A DNA stretch of 64,000 nt from CAWIJJ01 sp963836405 (GCA_963836405.1 CAWIJL010000005.1:558001-622000), one strand, 5' to 3'; positions 32,479-42,298 are shown, counted from the stretch's first letter. The notes: generated by a model from the sequence alone, not told the origin. Numbers and translations: made by a program.

Positions 32479-33775
32479 TCAGGTCCCAGGGCTTGCGGAG
32501 CGTGCGGGTGAGGAGGGCCGAGGCATCCGGGGCGCCGGTGAAATCCTCTTTTTGCGCGTCCCAGTGGAGCTTCTTCCCGGTTTTGTACGCGATGTTGCCG
32601 AGCAGGGCCACGCTGGTGGAGCGGTGGCCGGTTTCGATGTCGGCGTTGGGCGCGCGCCGGGTGCGGACCGCGTCCACGAAATCGGCGGTGTGGGCCTTGG
32701 TCGGCTCCTCCACGTTCTCCCAGAAACGTTTCACTGGCGAGCCCTGTTCGGGATAAACTTCCCAGCCGATGCGTTCGGCGAACAGCGTGGCTTTGGTGCC
32801 GTAAAAGGCGATGCCGTTGGGCTGATCCCACTCTCCGCGGGCATTGTAATAGCGGTGCCCGGGCGTGCGGCCGCCCATGCCGTACCCATTTAAATTGCAG
32901 CCTTCGTAGGCCGCGACGAAATTATCGTACTCGTAGGTTACCGTAAGCAGGTCGGGCGTTTCGCGGCCGTCCTTCATCGCGTACAGGCCGCCCGATGCGG
33001 AGATGGTCTTTGGCGCGGTGACCCCCATGATCTGCTGCATGGTGTCCAGACGGTGGTTGCCGAAATCGGTGATGTAGCCGCCGGAGTAGTCCCAGAAGTA
33101 GCGGAAAGTGGAGAGGAAGCGATTAGGGTTGAAAGGAACTTTTGGCGATGGTCCGAGATACATGTCCCAGTCGAGACCCGCGGGCGGCGCGGAGTCGGGC
33201 TTGCGGCCGATTCCGTTGGGGGTCTGGTTGGCGAAGTTCCACACGCGCACGAATTTCACGTCGCCGATCTCGCCGCTCTGAATCATTCCGGCGATTTTGC
33301 GGAAATGCGGCGCGGAGCGGTGCTGGGTGCCCACCTGCACGATGCGGTTATAGCGGCGCGCGGCCTGTACCATGGCGCGGCCTTCGCGTACGGTGAGGGA
33401 TGTGGGTTTCTCGACGTAGACGTCCTTGCCGGCCTCGCAGGCGAGTACGGCGATCGAAGCGTGCCAGTGGTCGGGCGTGGCGATATGGACGGCATCGACG
33501 TCCTTGAGTTCGAGCAGCCGGCGGAAGTCGGAGTACGTGCGGGCATCGGGCCCGGCCCACTGGGCGGCAATCCGCGCGTTGGTTTCGTAAACGTCGGCGA
33601 CGGCGGTGTAGGCGACGCCGGGCGCTTCGCGCATGAGGCGAGCCACGGCGCGGCCTCGTCCTCCGCAGCCGATGAGGCCAATGCGGAGTTGGTCGCCCGC
33701 GCCCAGCACGCGCGATGCGGACAGCGCGCCGGCGACGAAAGCGCGGCGACCGAGGTGTCCTTGTAAGTTAGACAT
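32468..33775 (-). CDS. Tat-exported Gfo/Idh/MocA family oxidoreductase
   Basis: The 435-residue protein has a twin-arginine export signal (LGRRAFVAGALSASRVLGAG). It then has the Rossmann motif G-L-I-G-C-G-G-R-G-R, a dinucleotide segment D-V-D-A-V-H-I-A-T-P-D-H-W-H, and the family lysine motif D-V-Y-V-E-K-P. These proteins oxidise sugars or polyols with a tightly bound NAD(P), here in the periplasm. The start at 33775 gives a clean Tat signal; the frame upstream of it only mirrors the ppk2 gene. It lies 5 bases downstream of ppk2. Confidence 0.9.
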   Translation of the reverse strand: MSNLQGHLGRRAFVAGALSASRVLGAGDQLRIGLIGCGGRGRAVARLMREAPGVAYTAVADVYETNARIAAQWAGPDARTYSDFRRLLELKDVDAVHIATPDHWHASIAVLACEAGKDVYVEKPTSLTVREGRAMVQAARRYNRIVQVGTQHRSAPHFRKIAGMIQSGEIGDVKFVRVWNFANQTPNGIGRKPDSAPPAGLDWDMYLGPSPKVPFNPNRFLSTFRYFWDYSGGYITDFGNHRLDTMQQIMGVTAPKTISASGGLYAMKDGRETPDLLTVTYEYDNFVAAYEGCNLNGYGMGGRTPGHRYYNARGEWDQPNGIAFYGTKATLFAERIGWEVYPEQGSPVKRFWENVEEPTKAHTADFVDAVRTRRAPNADIETGHRSTSVALLGNIAYKTGKKLHWDAQKEDFTGAPDASALLTRTLRKPWDLIRI

Positions 33776-33780
33776 AGAAG

Positions 33781-34590
33781 CTACTCGAAATGAATCTGAC
33801 TGAGGTCGGCGGTCGCCTTCGGGTAACTGAGCTTCATGCTCTCCAGCGTATCCACCAGCACCTCGGAAACAGCCAGGTTGCGGAACCACTTCCGGTTGGA
33901 CGGAACGACGTACCAGGGCGCTTCGGCGGTGCTGCACTTGCGGAGGACAGCCTGGTAGGCATCGATGTACTGATCCCAATACTCGCGCTCTTTCACGTCG
34001 CCCATGTTGAACTTCCAGTTCTTCGTCTTGTCGTCCAGCCGCTCGCGGAAGCGTTTGGCCTGTTCCTCCTTACTAATGTAAAGCAGGAACTTGACGATGG
34101 TGACGCCGTTATCGGCGAGCATGTGCTCGAAATCGTTGATGTGGCGGTAGCGCTTCTGCCACACGGACTTGGGGACGATGTCGTGGACGCGGACGACGAG
34201 CACGTCTTCGTAGTGGGAGCGGTTGAAGATGCCGATCTTCCCGCGTTCGGGAATGGCCTTGTGGATGCGCCACAGGTAGTCGTGGCGGGTCTCTTCACCT
34301 TCCGGCACCTTGAAGGCGGTGACCTCCACACCCTGGGGATTGAGCCCGGTCATGACATGACGGATGGTGCCATCCTTGCCGCCCGCATCGATGCCTTGCA
34401 GGACCACCAGGAAAGCGCGCTGCGATTCGGCATAGAGCAGGTACTGGAGAACCGAGAGCCGCTCCAGGTTTTTAGCGAGCTGCTTTTCGGCCTCATGCTT
34501 ATTCACGCCGTGGGTCGCTTCCGGATCGACGTCCTGAAGCTTGTAGTTGGAATCCGGCGGGACGAGCAGCTTCTCGATGAAAGACTTCAT
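33781..34590 (-). CDS. ppk2: Polyphosphate kinase 2 family protein
   Basis: The 269-residue protein has Walker A G-I-D-A-G-G-K-D-G, the Walker B-like I-F-N-R-S-H-Y-E-D-V-L, a lid with K-R-Y-R-H-I-N-D-F-E, and the C-terminal W-Y-V-V-P-S-N-R-K-W-F-R-N. Length and motifs fit the class III or AMP/ADP-type PPK2 group, which transfers phosphate between polyphosphate and nucleotides. Class cannot be fixed without alignment. It is followed 5 bases later by the Gfo/Idh gene. Its first 92 bases are overlapped by the C-terminal tail of the broken TIGR03435 gene. Confidence 0.92.
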   Translation of the reverse strand: MKSFIEKLLVPPDSNYKLQDVDPEATHGVNKHEAEKQLAKNLERLSVLQYLLYAESQRAFLVVLQGIDAGGKDGTIRHVMTGLNPQGVEVTAFKVPEGEETRHDYLWRIHKAIPERGKIGIFNRSHYEDVLVVRVHDIVPKSVWQKRYRHINDFEHMLADNGVTIVKFLLYISKEEQAKRFRERLDDKTKNWKFNMGDVKEREYWDQYIDAYQAVLRKCSTAEAPWYVVPSNRKWFRNLAVSEVLVDTLESMKLSYPKATADLSQIHFE

Positions 34591-35552
34591 TGGGGACTAT
34601 TCTGACACGTCCGGCCTGCTGCTGGACGCTCTGGAACTGCCGAATTTTCCCGCGGCTCCCGTAGTTTTCCGTTGGCAGCCTTTCGATGTGGTCGATCACC
34701 AGCGCCTGGACAGTGGCCTTCTTCGGCTGGAGCCTGAGGCCTAACTGCTCCTGGACGGCGGACATCAGGGAGGGTCCGGCATCGAGTTCCGGCGAAGGCA
34801 AGGCGTGGCCTTCCACCGGGGCGGCCGATGGGACGGGATGCCATTCAGTCACCCACATCAGATCCACGTCGTATTTGCCCTTCAGTCCGGTCGCGTCGAC
34901 TACCGGGCAATTCAACTGGTTGCCCAGCATATTCGCGATCTGCTCCGCCGAGTAATCGGGCGCGATCCAACGGGCGCGGCCGTTCATCATCGCCATGCCG
35001 TACCGGCCCGGGGGAAGAATCGGGTAACCGTCCTTGTCTCTGGGCGGCGGGCCGGGCGGAGGCGGCGGTCCCGGCTCGGGAGTTTCTTTCGGCGGCTGCG
35101 ACTCTTTCATCTTCAATCCGCCCTTTGCCAAAACCAGTTCATAGCCCTGCGTTTCTTTCGGCCTCGAAGTGAAGAGCGAGCTTGAATCGCTCCTCGAGGA
35201 GGTTCTGCTGCATCTGGCGGAACTGCTCGCGCGTGGTCCCTTCCGGGACATTGACAGCGATGTCGAACCGGTCTGAAAAGTCGCCAATCTCCGGCATCTG
35301 GTAGCGCCTGAGATCGTAGGCCATGCTGACCAGGTTGGCTACGGACATGTTCTGGCATGTCCAGCGGCCAGGATCCCGGCTGCCCGGACCGCCGCTGCAT
35401 CCCACCCGCACTCCGACGTTGGGGTCGCGCGGCGCGGACGGCTTGATCGAGGCCACTTCGAATGACGGCGCCGGGCCGGCCGGCTGGCTGTCGGCAACGC
35501 TGCACGCGAGCAAGGCGAGGCAGGCACGAACGACGCGTAGAGTCATGAGCAA
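34499..35552 (-). pseudogene. TIGR03435 family protein, frameshifted
   Basis: The N-terminal frame (35552-35139) has a signal-like start (MLMTLRVVRACLALLACSVA), then F-E-V-A-S-I-K-P-S and L-L-E-E-R-F-K-L-A-L-H-F-E-A, and stops after A-E-R-N-A-G-L. The rest of the family's sequence continues in another frame: K-E-T-Q-G-Y-E-L-V-L-A-K-G-G and D-A-T-G-L-K-G-K-Y-D-V-D-L-M-W. A one-base insertion near 35,155-35,170 explains this. It may be a real decay or a sequencing error. The second frame has a proline-rich insert and a C-terminal extension running past the usual family end into the ppk2 gene. TIGR03435 proteins are expanded in Solibacter-like Acidobacteria, with unknown function. Confidence 0.75.
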
Positions 35553-35617
35553 CCCTTCTGGGAAGAGTATACTTCGGCGGGGAGAGCCGCGGACCGGCGA
35601 CGGCCCGCGGCGGAGAC

Positions 35618-37069
35618 TCAGTTACCCGGCCGCCCGAAAGCGGGTATCGAGGTGAAGGCCGTCCCGTTGAAGCGGAGGCCCAGAACCGAGATGTTTCCGG
35701 TGGGAGTTGAGGTGGTCTGCACCGGTACGGTGAAACTAGCGGTGCCTTGCTTGCCCACGATTCCGCTCAGCCCGGGAAGGGAGCGCAGCGCCGTCGCGGT
35801 TTTGCTTTTCGCGGCCAGGGGCAGGGAAGACGTCCCAATCACATTGCCCTCGAGATCGGTGACGGTAACAGTTACGGTGGTGGCCACGGAACTGGGGTTC
35901 ACGATGGCGACGCCGGTGACGAACTTCGATTCGTCGTAAACAAATGCCGCGCCTTTGGCTCCGGCGCCGGTAAGTTGCACGACGGCTTCCTGGTCGGGAA
36001 CGCCGGCAACCGACTGCCGGAAAACTCCGTAACTGTTGATTCCGGGCGGCAGCACCAACGAGACATAGCCTTGCGCCAGTGACCCTGTATCGGGCGCTTC
36101 GATGATGGTGGAGGCTCCCGGCGCAAGCGCGATCGTCTTTGAGGCGGAGCCGACCGATGGGACGATCGGGGGACTCCCGTTATCGGCAATGAAATTAACC
36201 GGAAAGGTTACCGGATTAGTGCCGGCATTGGTGAAGTAAATGGCCGAGTACCAGCCTCCGCCGAATGCGAATTGTCCGAGGATGCGTTTGAAGCCTTCGG
36301 CATCCTCGGCGAGTTGGAGTATCTGCGCCGCAGTCAGCGCCTTCGGAAGGATCGCAACATCGTTCACGTTGCCTTCGAAAGGCGAGTCCGGATTCGTGAG
36401 TCCCCCGATGGTGAAGGGCGCGGTGTTGACGAACGGGTTACCGCCGAGGGCATCGACTGCTGTGGTAGTGGCAACGGCGACTCCGTCGACGTAGAGGTGA
36501 ACGCCGTCCGCCGTGCCGCTGCCATCGTAAGTGAAGGCAACAAAATGCCACCCGCCGTCGTTCACCGAAGAGGTGCTCTCAACCGCGAGAGCTGGCTTTG
36601 CAGCCGCGCCGCAGAATAGCAGGAGCCGGCCTCCGCCGCGCGGTGCGGCGAGATCGCCATTGTCTATGCCAAACGCCCAGCCGGTCTCGTTGGCGGGATT
36701 GTACTTCGCAACAATCGCCATGGTGCCGAGTCCCTGGTTCGCGGTCCTGATCCAGGCCAGCACGGTGGCCGGCTTACGGGCGTCGAAGTCGAAGGCCGCG
36801 CTGGGTGGAAAGGAGACGAACTGGTGGTACGCGCTGGTGAAGGCGGCGGCCGGGCTCGCCGCGGTACCGAGCGGATTGACAAAGCCGGTGAAGGTGATGC
36901 CGTTCACGATGGTGCCGTTGATGCCGCGGCCCGACGAATCGTTGGCGTTACCGTGCAAGGGCCAATAACCGTCGGGGTTCAAAGCCACCAGATCGGTTGC
37001 AAATTGGGTTTGTGCCGCCAGCAAGGGAGCCAGGGACAGCACGAAAAGTAAGCGCGCGGTAAGTTTCAT
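35618..37069 (-). CDS. Secreted LamG/concanavalin-like protein
   Basis: The 483-residue protein has a signal peptide (MKLTARLLFVLSLAPLLAAQ). A LamG-like jelly-roll domain spans about residues 30-250 (YWPLHGNANDSSGRGINGTI, A-T-V-L-A-W-I-R-T, W-H-F-V-A-F-T-Y-D-G, N-D-V-A-I-L-P-K-A-L). Two or more Ig-like beta modules (about 265-475) follow, rich in small and hydroxyl residues. Such proteins bind glycans or adhere to surfaces. It is monocistronic, next to the GH9 enzyme upstream, so polysaccharide binding is a reasonable guess only. Confidence 0.82.
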   Translation of the reverse strand: MKLTARLLFVLSLAPLLAAQTQFATDLVALNPDGYWPLHGNANDSSGRGINGTIVNGITFTGFVNPLGTAASPAAAFTSAYHQFVSFPPSAAFDFDARKPATVLAWIRTANQGLGTMAIVAKYNPANETGWAFGIDNGDLAAPRGGGRLLLFCGAAAKPALAVESTSSVNDGGWHFVAFTYDGSGTADGVHLYVDGVAVATTTAVDALGGNPFVNTAPFTIGGLTNPDSPFEGNVNDVAILPKALTAAQILQLAEDAEGFKRILGQFAFGGGWYSAIYFTNAGTNPVTFPVNFIADNGSPPIVPSVGSASKTIALAPGASTIIEAPDTGSLAQGYVSLVLPPGINSYGVFRQSVAGVPDQEAVVQLTGAGAKGAAFVYDESKFVTGVAIVNPSSVATTVTVTVTDLEGNVIGTSSLPLAAKSKTATALRSLPGLSGIVGKQGTASFTVPVQTTSTPTGNISVLGLRFNGTAFTSIPAFGRPGN

Positions 37070-37165
37070 AGTCCTCTCCGAGTTTTTACAGAGTGTACAC
37101 CAGCTAAAGCGGAGAGCCAGAGTAAAATGGGACAGTTACTTTGTAAGGAAATACCCCGATCCGGT

Positions 37166-38926
37166 TTACGTGGAGTGCTCGAGCAGCGAGTTACTCCAGA
37201 TGTACCAGGCGTTATGGGGGCTCCAGTATTCGGCGGTACGCCAGTCCAAGCCGTACTCTGTATCGAGGATAGGCTCGTCTTTGGCGTTGCCCGCAATCCC
37301 GTTCATGATGCCTCCCGGAATCAGGCCCACGAAGCGGGAGTGGGGATAGGGATTCCGCATGCCTTCTCCCGTCATCAGGCACGCGCCGAAGGGGTTGGCG
37401 CCCATGACCCACTCGAGCTGGCTGTAGGCAAGGTCGCGATAGCGGGGCTGTTTGAAAGCGGCGGCGGCCATGGCGAACAGCAGGGCATAACACTCGAGGT
37501 GCGAAGTCATGCCGAGCCACCAGGATTGTTTGCGGACGGGCATGAAGTAGCGGTACGTGAGGTCTCCGGCAAGCGGGCGGTAGAGTTCCTGCGTGGGAGA
37601 GCCTTGGAAGACGCCGAACGGCATGATGTCGTACGCGGTGAGCGCGGCCATGGGAAGGGCGTAGCTTTCCAGGTGGAGACGGACGGCGTCACGCCAGCGG
37701 CCCGCGTCGGGGTGCTCGGAAAGATCGGAGGCGGCTTCGAGGAGGGCTATTCCGGGGAGCGCGGAATGGACGGCGTCGGTGTAGGGGGCCGAGCCATCCT
37801 CGCCGGCGCGCCAGAAGCCGCGGATTTCCTGCTGGGATCCCATGAAGGTCGTGTTTTGCAGGGCCAGCAACCGGTTGGCGGTTTGAGCGGCCGTGGTTTG
37901 AATGTCGCCGCTGCGCGTGGCGCGGGCGAGTTCGAGCGCGGCCAGCGTCCACCAGGAGAGGTCGCGCGCGGAGCCGGAATTGCGATCGGCGGCATGCCAG
38001 CAGCGGCTGGCGGCGTCGAGACAGGTCTTGGCGTAGGGCGCGTCGGATTCGCGCAGCGCCTGGTAGAGCATGGCCTGGAGGGTGATGAAGATGGCTTGGT
38101 TCATGCCGCGCTTGGCGGGATTGATGTAGCGGTCGTCCGGAGTTCCCGGTCTGTTGTCGGTCCAGTGGTTGTCGCTGTTGTCGCCGTTGACTCCGCCGGC
38201 GGTGTCTGCGAAAACCAGGCCGTCGGTGTCCTGCATTTTGAGGAAGTAGCGGTTGCCCCAGCGGACTTCTTCATAAATGGGAGCGAGTCCCTGTCCGGCG
38301 GCATCCCAGCCTTCGCCCAGGTTGCGGGCCAGGCGCAGGAGGGCGATGCCATTAAGCATCGTGACGTCCATCCACTTGCGCAGGTCCCCGGCATCGTGCC
38401 AGCCTCCGGTGACGTCGAGGCGCTGGCCGTTGTCGCGGCGGCGCGCATCGTCCAGGTGGCAGGCCGGGTGGACATTGGGAACCGCCACGCCGCAGCGCTG
38501 GTAGCGGTAGTAGCCGACGGCTTTGGGCAGCGTGCGGCGCCAGACGTCGGGCCGGATGAAAAACGGCACCGAGCGCTCGTCATCGACGCTGACCTGGAAC
38601 ATGCCCTCCCGTTCGATATCGCTGAAGTCGCCCGTGTAGCACGTGATGACACCGGAAGCATGCCGCTTGAGCGGCCGGGTCTGGCGCAGCAGGGAGGATC
38701 CGCCGCCAATTTCGCGCACCGTAAATTCTTCGGGCGGGAAGTCTCCGGCATATCGCACGATGACCTGTTTGCGGGCCTTAGGGGTGAAGCCGAGGTGATT
38801 GAGCGCGATGGCTGGCAACTCGCCCGGACGCATCGTTTCGACGGGTTCCGGCCGCGCCGGAGTTTGCTGGCCGGAAAGCAGGATCGGCGTGGACACGCCC
38901 AGGGAAAGAAAGCCGCGGCGTCTCAT
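37166..38926 (-). CDS. Glycoside hydrolase family 9 (endoglucanase-like)
   Basis: The 586-residue protein has a Tat-type signal (MRRRGFLSLGVSTPILLSG), an N-terminal Ig-like cellulase domain (A-I-A-L-N-H-L-G-F-T-P), and the GH9 alpha/alpha barrel. Visible motifs are V-T-G-G-W-H-D-A-G-D-L-R-K-W with the paired catalytic aspartates, G-A-N-P-F-G, H-S-R-F-V-G, and a C-terminal D-W-R-T-A-E-Y-W-S-P-H-N-A, where a D-x-x-x-N-E catalytic Glu is expected but an exact match is not obvious. It probably acts on beta-glucans or related plant/soil polymers outside the cytoplasm. Length is typical of GH9 with an N-terminal Ig domain. Confidence 0.85.
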   Translation of the reverse strand: MRRRGFLSLGVSTPILLSGQQTPARPEPVETMRPGELPAIALNHLGFTPKARKQVIVRYAGDFPPEEFTVREIGGGSSLLRQTRPLKRHASGVITCYTGDFSDIEREGMFQVSVDDERSVPFFIRPDVWRRTLPKAVGYYRYQRCGVAVPNVHPACHLDDARRRDNGQRLDVTGGWHDAGDLRKWMDVTMLNGIALLRLARNLGEGWDAAGQGLAPIYEEVRWGNRYFLKMQDTDGLVFADTAGGVNGDNSDNHWTDNRPGTPDDRYINPAKRGMNQAIFITLQAMLYQALRESDAPYAKTCLDAASRCWHAADRNSGSARDLSWWTLAALELARATRSGDIQTTAAQTANRLLALQNTTFMGSQQEIRGFWRAGEDGSAPYTDAVHSALPGIALLEAASDLSEHPDAGRWRDAVRLHLESYALPMAALTAYDIMPFGVFQGSPTQELYRPLAGDLTYRYFMPVRKQSWWLGMTSHLECYALLFAMAAAAFKQPRYRDLAYSQLEWVMGANPFGACLMTGEGMRNPYPHSRFVGLIPGGIMNGIAGNAKDEPILDTEYGLDWRTAEYWSPHNAWYIWSNSLLEHST

Positions 38927-38957
38927 GACACGACTGATGGTAGCGCCGTGCGCGGTC

Positions 38958-39785
38958 TCAGTGGGTGAACATATAGGCGACCCAGTTGATGCCCAGCCGG
39001 ATTCCCATGTCCGAGAACTTCACCGGGTAACGCGGGTCGTCGGCGAGCTGCCAGGAATCGCCCAGGTCGTTGTTGAACGTGATGAATACCATCAGACGAC
39101 CCCTGTCGTCGCGAATGCCGCGCCAGTGCGGGATGCTGCCGTCCGCGCGATACGGGTGATTCGCGTCCCGGTCCATGGAGCGGAAATTGCCGACCTGGAT
39201 TCGTTGGTTGAGGTTGTAAACGGTGTGGAAGATGGGGTCGTTCTCGGCGATGTCTTCGATTTCGCGGTCCGGAAAAATCATCTTCATGCCGCGCTCGAAC
39301 CCTGCCCATTCCTGGGTTCCGAAGAAGCTGTCGCAGAGCATGACACCGCCGCGCAGCAGGTGCTCCCGTATGCGCGCGGCCTGCTCTTCGGAGAAGTACC
39401 AGGTGGTAGGCATAGCCACGTGCAGATAGGGCCAGTTGTGGATGTCGTCGGCGTCATCGGGGTTGACGGGTTGCTCCACCGAGCGAACCTGGATACGGGT
39501 GAGGCGGCGGATGGCGATGGCGAACGTGCGATCGCCCTTCGGGTAGTCGATGGTCCAGTTGGTGCCACCCTGCGTCCAGTTGCCCCCCATGCCGCCGCGC
39601 CCGCTCGACGGGAACATCAGCCGCCCGAGAGTCAACTCGCCAGGCACGTTGTAGTCGGGGGGAAGGGCGAGGTTGTCGTAGCCCTCCACGGCGCGGTACA
39701 CGCGGAATGGCTTTTGGAAGGCGAACAGGCCCCCAGCTACCAGGAAGGCGGCAAAAATCGGCCAGACTGCTGCGCGCGTGGTCAT
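38958..39785 (-). CDS. DUF4159 family protein
   Basis: The 275-residue protein has an N-terminal membrane anchor or signal (AAVWPIFAAFLVAGGLFAF). The DUF4159 pattern follows: T-N-W-T-I-D-Y-P-K-G-D, N-W-P-Y-L-H-V-A-M, L-L-R-G-G-V-M-L-C-D-S-F-F-G, and R-L-M-V-F-I-T-F-N-N-D-L-G-D-S-W. The family is common in Acidobacteria and Planctomycetes and has a class I glutamine amidotransferase-like fold with no established activity. The start at 39785 gives MTTRAAVW. It is divergent from the CotH gene, with 184 bases between them. Confidence 0.87.
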   Translation of the reverse strand: MTTRAAVWPIFAAFLVAGGLFAFQKPFRVYRAVEGYDNLALPPDYNVPGELTLGRLMFPSSGRGGMGGNWTQGGTNWTIDYPKGDRTFAIAIRRLTRIQVRSVEQPVNPDDADDIHNWPYLHVAMPTTWYFSEEQAARIREHLLRGGVMLCDSFFGTQEWAGFERGMKMIFPDREIEDIAENDPIFHTVYNLNQRIQVGNFRSMDRDANHPYRADGSIPHWRGIRDDRGRLMVFITFNNDLGDSWQLADDPRYPVKFSDMGIRLGINWVAYMFTH

Positions 39786-39969
39786 CGGTGATCGCGTTCG
39801 TAAAAAAGGGACGCCGGGATCTCCTTCCATGTTACAGGGCCGCCGCTGCGTTGTAATATATGCGTGGCGAACAAACGCCTCACTTTACAGTCTCTTAACA
39901 GTTGGCCCGCGGCACGTGCTGGTGCGCCGGAGCTTCGATCCGGCGTACAGTGAAGCAAGGAGGGGCGGG

Positions 39970-41478
39970 ATGAAGACTCTTCGGGCCGGCGGCCTCTCGC
40001 TGCTGGTTTTGTTGTGCAACGCTCCGGCAGTGGCGCAGCGCGGTTTCGGCGGCGGGATGGGACCGCGGCTGCAACTGATTCCTCAATTCGACACAGACGG
40101 CGATGGACGCCTGAACGGCGCCGAAAGGTCCGTTGCGCGGCAGTATCTGCGCGGGCTGCCGCGTCGCGGCGGCGGCTTTCGGGCAGGTGTTGCGTTCGCG
40201 CCGGGCGGTTTGGGGCGGAGGCTGGATCCGCCGGAAGTACGCACTTACGGAAGTGAACCCTTCTATGACATGGCCGTGCTGCGCACTCTCTTCTTCGATT
40301 TCGAGAGCGCGGACTGGGAGCGGGAGCTAGCGGATTTCTGGCACACGGACGTGGAGGTGCCTGCCAGGCTGACCGTCGATGGACGAGTATACCCGGGCGT
40401 GGGGATCCACTTTCGCGGGCAGACCTCGTTCCGCTCGGTGCCGGATGGGAAGAAGCGGTCGCTGGCCGTGTCCATCGATTTCACACAGCCGGGACTTTCC
40501 CTCTACGGCTACCATTCACTCAACCTGCTGAACGCCACCAGCGACCCTACCTTTCTGCGGACCGCTCTGTATCACTACATTGCGCGTCAGTACGTCGCCG
40601 CGCCCAAGGCAAACTTCGTGCGCGTCGTCATCAATAACGAATGCTGGGGGATCTATGTCAACACGCAGCAGATCAACGGCGAACTGACGAATGAATGGTT
40701 CAAGACCTCCAAGGGAGCGCGTTGGAAGGTGCCGGGGAGTCCCAACGCGCGCGGAGGCCTCGCCTATGTCGGCGACGATCCGGCGTCTTACAAGGGCAAC
40801 TACGAAATCAAGAGCAAAGACGACCCGCGATCGTGGGCGGACCTGATTCATCTTTGCAAGGTGCTGAACCAGACGCCGCCGGAACGGCTCGAGACGGCCC
40901 TCGCTCCTCTGCTGGATGTGAACGAGGTGCTCAAGTTTCTGGCGGTGGACAAGGCTCTGATCAATAACGACGGCTATTGGACTCGGGCGAGCGATTACGG
41001 CATCTATGAGGAGCCAGGCGGCCGCTTCCACATGATCCCGTGGGACGCCAACGAAACGCTGCGCGAGCCCGAGCCCATGATCCGGTTCGGCGCTTCGAGC
41101 GGCAATGCGGCGGGGGCGGACCTGGACCCGTTCGCCGGTTCCACGGACCCGCAGAAAGCGCTGCTCTACAGGCTGCTGGCGGTGCCCGCGCTGCGCGAGC
41201 GGTACCTTGGCTATCTGCGCGATATCGCCACTAACTGGCTGGACTGGAACAAACTTGGCCCGATGCTCGCCGGCTGGCAGTCGCTGATCGCGGCGGACGT
41301 CGCGGCAGATACAAAGAAGCTCTACTCAGCCGAAGCCTTCCGCCGGGGCATGACGGAGGACGGCTTGCCCGGTCTTGGATTCGTCGCTCCGCCCGCCATG
41401 AGTCTGAAGAGCTTTATGCAGCAGCGGCGAGCTTACCTGCTGAGTTACCCCGTCGTGCGCAAGGTAGCGGACCAGTAG
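39970..41478 (+). CDS. CotH-family protein with an EF-hand-like segment
   Basis: The 502-residue exported protein (MKTLRAGGLSLLVLLCNAPA) has an EF-hand loop D-T-D-G-D-G-R-L-N-G-A-E near residue 40. A CotH kinase-like domain follows with F-R-G-Q-T-S-F-R, K-K-R-S-L-A-V-S-I-D-F, N-L-L-N-A-T-S-D-P-T, Y-E-I-K-S-K-D-D and M-I-P-W-D-A-N-E-T-L. CotH phosphorylates spore-coat proteins in Bacillus; outside spore formers the substrates are unknown. The ATG at 39970 follows a GGGGCGGG stretch. It is convergent with the SDR gene, the two stops lying within a few bases of each other. Confidence 0.85.
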   Translation: MKTLRAGGLSLLVLLCNAPAVAQRGFGGGMGPRLQLIPQFDTDGDGRLNGAERSVARQYLRGLPRRGGGFRAGVAFAPGGLGRRLDPPEVRTYGSEPFYDMAVLRTLFFDFESADWERELADFWHTDVEVPARLTVDGRVYPGVGIHFRGQTSFRSVPDGKKRSLAVSIDFTQPGLSLYGYHSLNLLNATSDPTFLRTALYHYIARQYVAAPKANFVRVVINNECWGIYVNTQQINGELTNEWFKTSKGARWKVPGSPNARGGLAYVGDDPASYKGNYEIKSKDDPRSWADLIHLCKVLNQTPPERLETALAPLLDVNEVLKFLAVDKALINNDGYWTRASDYGIYEEPGGRFHMIPWDANETLREPEPMIRFGASSGNAAGADLDPFAGSTDPQKALLYRLLAVPALRERYLGYLRDIATNWLDWNKLGPMLAGWQSLIAADVAADTKKLYSAEAFRRGMTEDGLPGLGFVAPPAMSLKSFMQQRRAYLLSYPVVRKVADQ

Positions 41479-41479
41479 G

Positions 41480-42226
41480 TTAGTAAGTCGCCCGGCCTCC
41501 ACTCAAGTCGAAGACCGCGCCGGTGGTGAAGGAGTTCTCCGACGAGACGAGCCACGCCACCAGCGAAGCCACCTCGTTCAATTCGAGAAAGCGGGCGCGC
41601 GGGATGCGGGAGAGCATGTAGGCGATGTGCTCCTCGGTCATCTGCTCGAAGATGCGAGTGCGCGCCGCGGCGGGCGTGATGCAGTTGACGGCGATATCGT
41701 AGCCGGCGAGCTCCTTGCCGAGCGACTTGGTGAGGGCGATGACCGCCGCCTTCGCGGCCGAGTAAGCCGAGGCGTTCGGGTTGCCTTCCTTACCCGCAAT
41801 CGACGCGGTGTTGACGATGCGGCCGTAATTCTGTTCGATCATCAGCGGGACCACGGCGCGGCAGCAGAGGAAAATGCCGTTGAGGTCCACATCGATCACC
41901 CTTCGCCACGCATCCGGCGGGTACTCCCACAGTTTCGCGTTCGGGCCGGTCACGCCCGCGTTGGCCACCAAAATGTCGATGCCGCCCAGTGCGCGGGCGG
42001 TGTCCGACACGGCCGACTCGACGCCCCGGGCGTCGGTGACGTCCACAGCGGCAGTATGCACGGAGGGCCCGAGTTCCCGCCCCACGGTTTCGAGCAGTTG
42101 GCCGTCGCAGTCCCACAGCGAAACTGCGGCGCCGGAGGCCAGGAAGCGTTCGGCAATGGCGCGGCCTATGCCCTGCGCGCCGCCCGTGATCACGGCGCGC
42201 CGGCCCTCTAGATCGATGCGGTTCAT
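41480..42226 (-). CDS. SDR family oxidoreductase (3-oxoacyl-ACP reductase-like)
   Basis: The 248-residue classical SDR has T-G-G-A-Q-G-I-G at residues 16-23, N-A-G-V-T-G, N-T-A-S-I-A-G with the catalytic Ser, and Y-S-A-A-K with the catalytic Tyr and Lys. The C-terminus S-L-V-A-W-L-V-S-S-E-N-S-F-T-T-G is typical of FabG-like and sugar-alcohol dehydrogenases. The substrate cannot be assigned. It is monocistronic. Confidence 0.88.
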   Translation of the reverse strand: MNRIDLEGRRAVITGGAQGIGRAIAERFLASGAAVSLWDCDGQLLETVGRELGPSVHTAAVDVTDARGVESAVSDTARALGGIDILVANAGVTGPNAKLWEYPPDAWRRVIDVDLNGIFLCCRAVVPLMIEQNYGRIVNTASIAGKEGNPNASAYSAAKAAVIALTKSLGKELAGYDIAVNCITPAAARTRIFEQMTEEHIAYMLSRIPRARFLELNEVASLVAWLVSSENSFTTGAVFDLSGGRATY

Positions 42227-42298
42227 CGAGACTACGGTAGCATCACTTCACACGGACCCTCACGCGGGGAACGGATTCGGAAGCGCCGCGACCGTCAT

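Noticed and set aside
33776..33979. Upstream continuation of the Gfo/Idh frame
   Set aside because: It only mirrors ppk2 and would destroy the twin-arginine signal.
37127..38968. 613-aa open frame opposite the GH9 gene
   Set aside because: Gly/Val/Ala-rich antisense frame; GH9 motifs are on the minus strand.
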